From NCBI GenBank assembly GCA_035532755.1, contig DATKQI010000274.1:1-7444 (forward strand): DNA of 7,444 bases. The letters are read 5' to 3'. A program made the position numbers and the translations under genes. This document shows positions 6,266 through 7,444 of the stretch, one piece after another. The notes beneath the pieces were generated by a model that was given only the letters and a program-made list of their open reading frames with translations, was not told where the DNA came from and ran no database searches. Within the stretch, counting starts at the first letter, position 1. Every line of letters starts with the position of its first letter. The DNA comes from DATKQI01 sp035532755 (lineage in GTDB: Bacteria; Pseudomonadota; Alphaproteobacteria; Acetobacterales; Acetobacteraceae).

Positions 6266-7444
6266 ATGACCGTCGAACCCGTGGTGATCGCCGGGGCCGC
6301 GCGCACGCCGCTCGGCCGGTTCCAGGGCGCGCTGGCCGCGGTGCCGGCGCCGCGGCTTGGGGCGGCGGCGATCGGGGCGGCGCTGGCGCGCGGGGGCATC
6401 GCGCCGGGTGCCGTGGATGCCGTGCTGATGGGCTGCGTGCTGCCCGCCGGGCTGGGGCAGGCGCCGGCGCGGCAGGCGGCGCGCGCGGCCGGGCTCCCGG
6501 ACGGCGCGGGCGCGACCACGGTGAACAAGGTCTGCGGTTCCGGCATGCAGGCCGCGATGCTGGCGCATGACATGATCCGCGCGGGCAGTGCCGCGCTGGT
6601 GGTGGCGGGCGGGATGGAGAGCATGTCCGGCGCGCCCTATCTGCTGGACCGGGCGCGCGGCGGCTATCGGGTGGGCCATGCGCGACTGTTCGACCACATG
6701 ATGCTGGACGGGCTGGAGGATGCGTACGAGCCCGGCCGGTCCATGGGCAGTTTCGGCGAGCTGTGCGCGAGCGCCTACCAGTTCACGCGGCAGGCGCAGG
6801 ACGAGTATGCCATCCGCACGCTCACGCGCGCGCAGGCAGCGGTGGCGGGCGGGGATTTCGATGCGGAGACCGTGCCGGTGGTCCCGCCGGGCGGGGCCGC
6901 GCTGGCGCGCGACGAGATCCCGCCGCGGCTTTCCGCCGGAAAGATCCCTTCGCTGAAGCCGGCCTTCGGCGCGGACGGGACGATCACGGCGGCATCCGCC
7001 GCGGCCAACGCGGACGGCGCGGCGGCGCTGGTGCTGGCGAGCCGGGAGGCCGCCGCCCGCGCGGGGCTTGCGGTGCGGGCGGAGATTCGCGGCCATGCCG
7101 TGCACGCGCAGGCGCCGGAATGGTTCACCACCGCGCCGGTGTTCGCCATCCGCGCGCTGCTGGACCGGGTGGGCTGGTCGGTGGCGGATGTCGATCTGTT
7201 CGAGATCAACGAGGCGTTCGCCGTGGTGGTGATGGCGGCGATCCGGGACCTCGATCTCGACCCCGCGCGGGTGAACGTCTCGGGCGGGGCCTGCGCGCTC
7301 GGCCACCCGATCGGCGCGACCGGGGCGCGGCTGATCGTGACGCTGCTGCACGCGCTGGAGCGGACGGACAAGCGCCGCGGCGTGGCGGCGCTGTGCATCG
7401 GCGGCGGCGAGGCGACGGCGATCGCGATCGAGAGGAATATATAA
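6266..7444 (+). CDS. Acetyl-CoA acetyltransferase-type thiolase
   Basis: Thiolase-fold enzyme that condenses two acetyl-CoA to acetoacetyl-CoA or cleaves 3-ketoacyl-CoA; cytoplasmic, usually tetrameric. It has 392 residues, typical of AtoB/PhaA-type enzymes, and is complete (TAA at 7442-7444). Seen: start IAGAARTPLGRFQG; nucleophile Cys90 in NKVCGSGMQA; GGMESMSGAPYLL; NEAF with Asn315; His347 in GHPIGATGAR; general acid Cys377 in CIGGGEA. These match the known catalytic set closely in position. The pocket segment reads GRSMG (Ser159-Met160) where biosynthetic thiolases, as I recall, have HMG, so chain-length preference is uncertain. It stands alone on its strand here; partners (a 3-ketoacyl-CoA reductase, CoA-transferase or mutase) may lie beyond the right edge. 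A TAGAAT hexamer at 6183-6188 resembles a -10 box but has no good -35. The start at 6266 is set by the AGGAG spacing. Confidence 0.94.
   Translation: MTVEPVVIAGAARTPLGRFQGALAAVPAPRLGAAAIGAALARGGIAPGAVDAVLMGCVLPAGLGQAPARQAARAAGLPDGAGATTVNKVCGSGMQAAMLAHDMIRAGSAALVVAGGMESMSGAPYLLDRARGGYRVGHARLFDHMMLDGLEDAYEPGRSMGSFGELCASAYQFTRQAQDEYAIRTLTRAQAAVAGGDFDAETVPVVPPGGAALARDEIPPRLSAGKIPSLKPAFGADGTITAASAAANADGAAALVLASREAAARAGLAVRAEIRGHAVHAQAPEWFTTAPVFAIRALLDRVGWSVADVDLFEINEAFAVVVMAAIRDLDLDPARVNVSGGACALGHPIGATGARLIVTLLHALERTDKRRGVAALCIGGGEATAIAIERNI

Overview
The window is very GC-rich with dense same-strand genes, and its protein sequences look alphaproteobacterial. The family Acetobacteraceae (Rhodospirillales) fits best by protein style, but this is an inference from composition and sequence feel, not a database match. 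No rRNA, tRNA, CRISPR array, transposase or complete insertion sequence was seen. No gene-free stretch exceeds 300 bases; the longest is 6036-6265.

Layout: (1) 3-1775, + strand, the C-terminal three quarters of an HrpB-type DEAH-box helicase whose N-terminus lies off the left edge. (2) 1880-5459, + strand, a tight cluster: an exported HtrA/Do-type serine protease with one PDZ domain, an OmpR/PhoB-type response regulator 10 nt further on, a HAMP-containing sensor histidine kinase overlapping the regulator by one base (TAATG), and a small secreted two-cysteine protein of unknown family. (3) 5478-6035, - strand, a maltose/galactoside-type (LbH) O-acetyltransferase, clearly lower in GC than its neighbours and convergent with the cluster. 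(4) 6036-6265, an intergenic region with an inverted repeat, a possible 30-codon mini-ORF and three tandem 15-bp repeats. (5) 6266-7444, + strand, a complete acetyl-CoA acetyltransferase-type thiolase ending at the last base of the window.

How the genes may work together: the protease, regulator, kinase and small secreted protein read as one envelope-stress or periplasmic protein-quality unit. The kinase would sense something in the periplasm, the regulator would control transcription, the protease would clear damaged proteins, and the small protein could modulate the kinase or be an output. This resembles E. coli CpxA/CpxR with DegP and CpxP in logic only; no homology between the small protein and CpxP is claimed. 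HrpB, the acetyltransferase and the thiolase have no evident functional tie to that unit.

The least explained parts are the small two-cysteine protein and the repeat-bearing leader in front of the thiolase. Most of the window is otherwise ordinary core-genome content.
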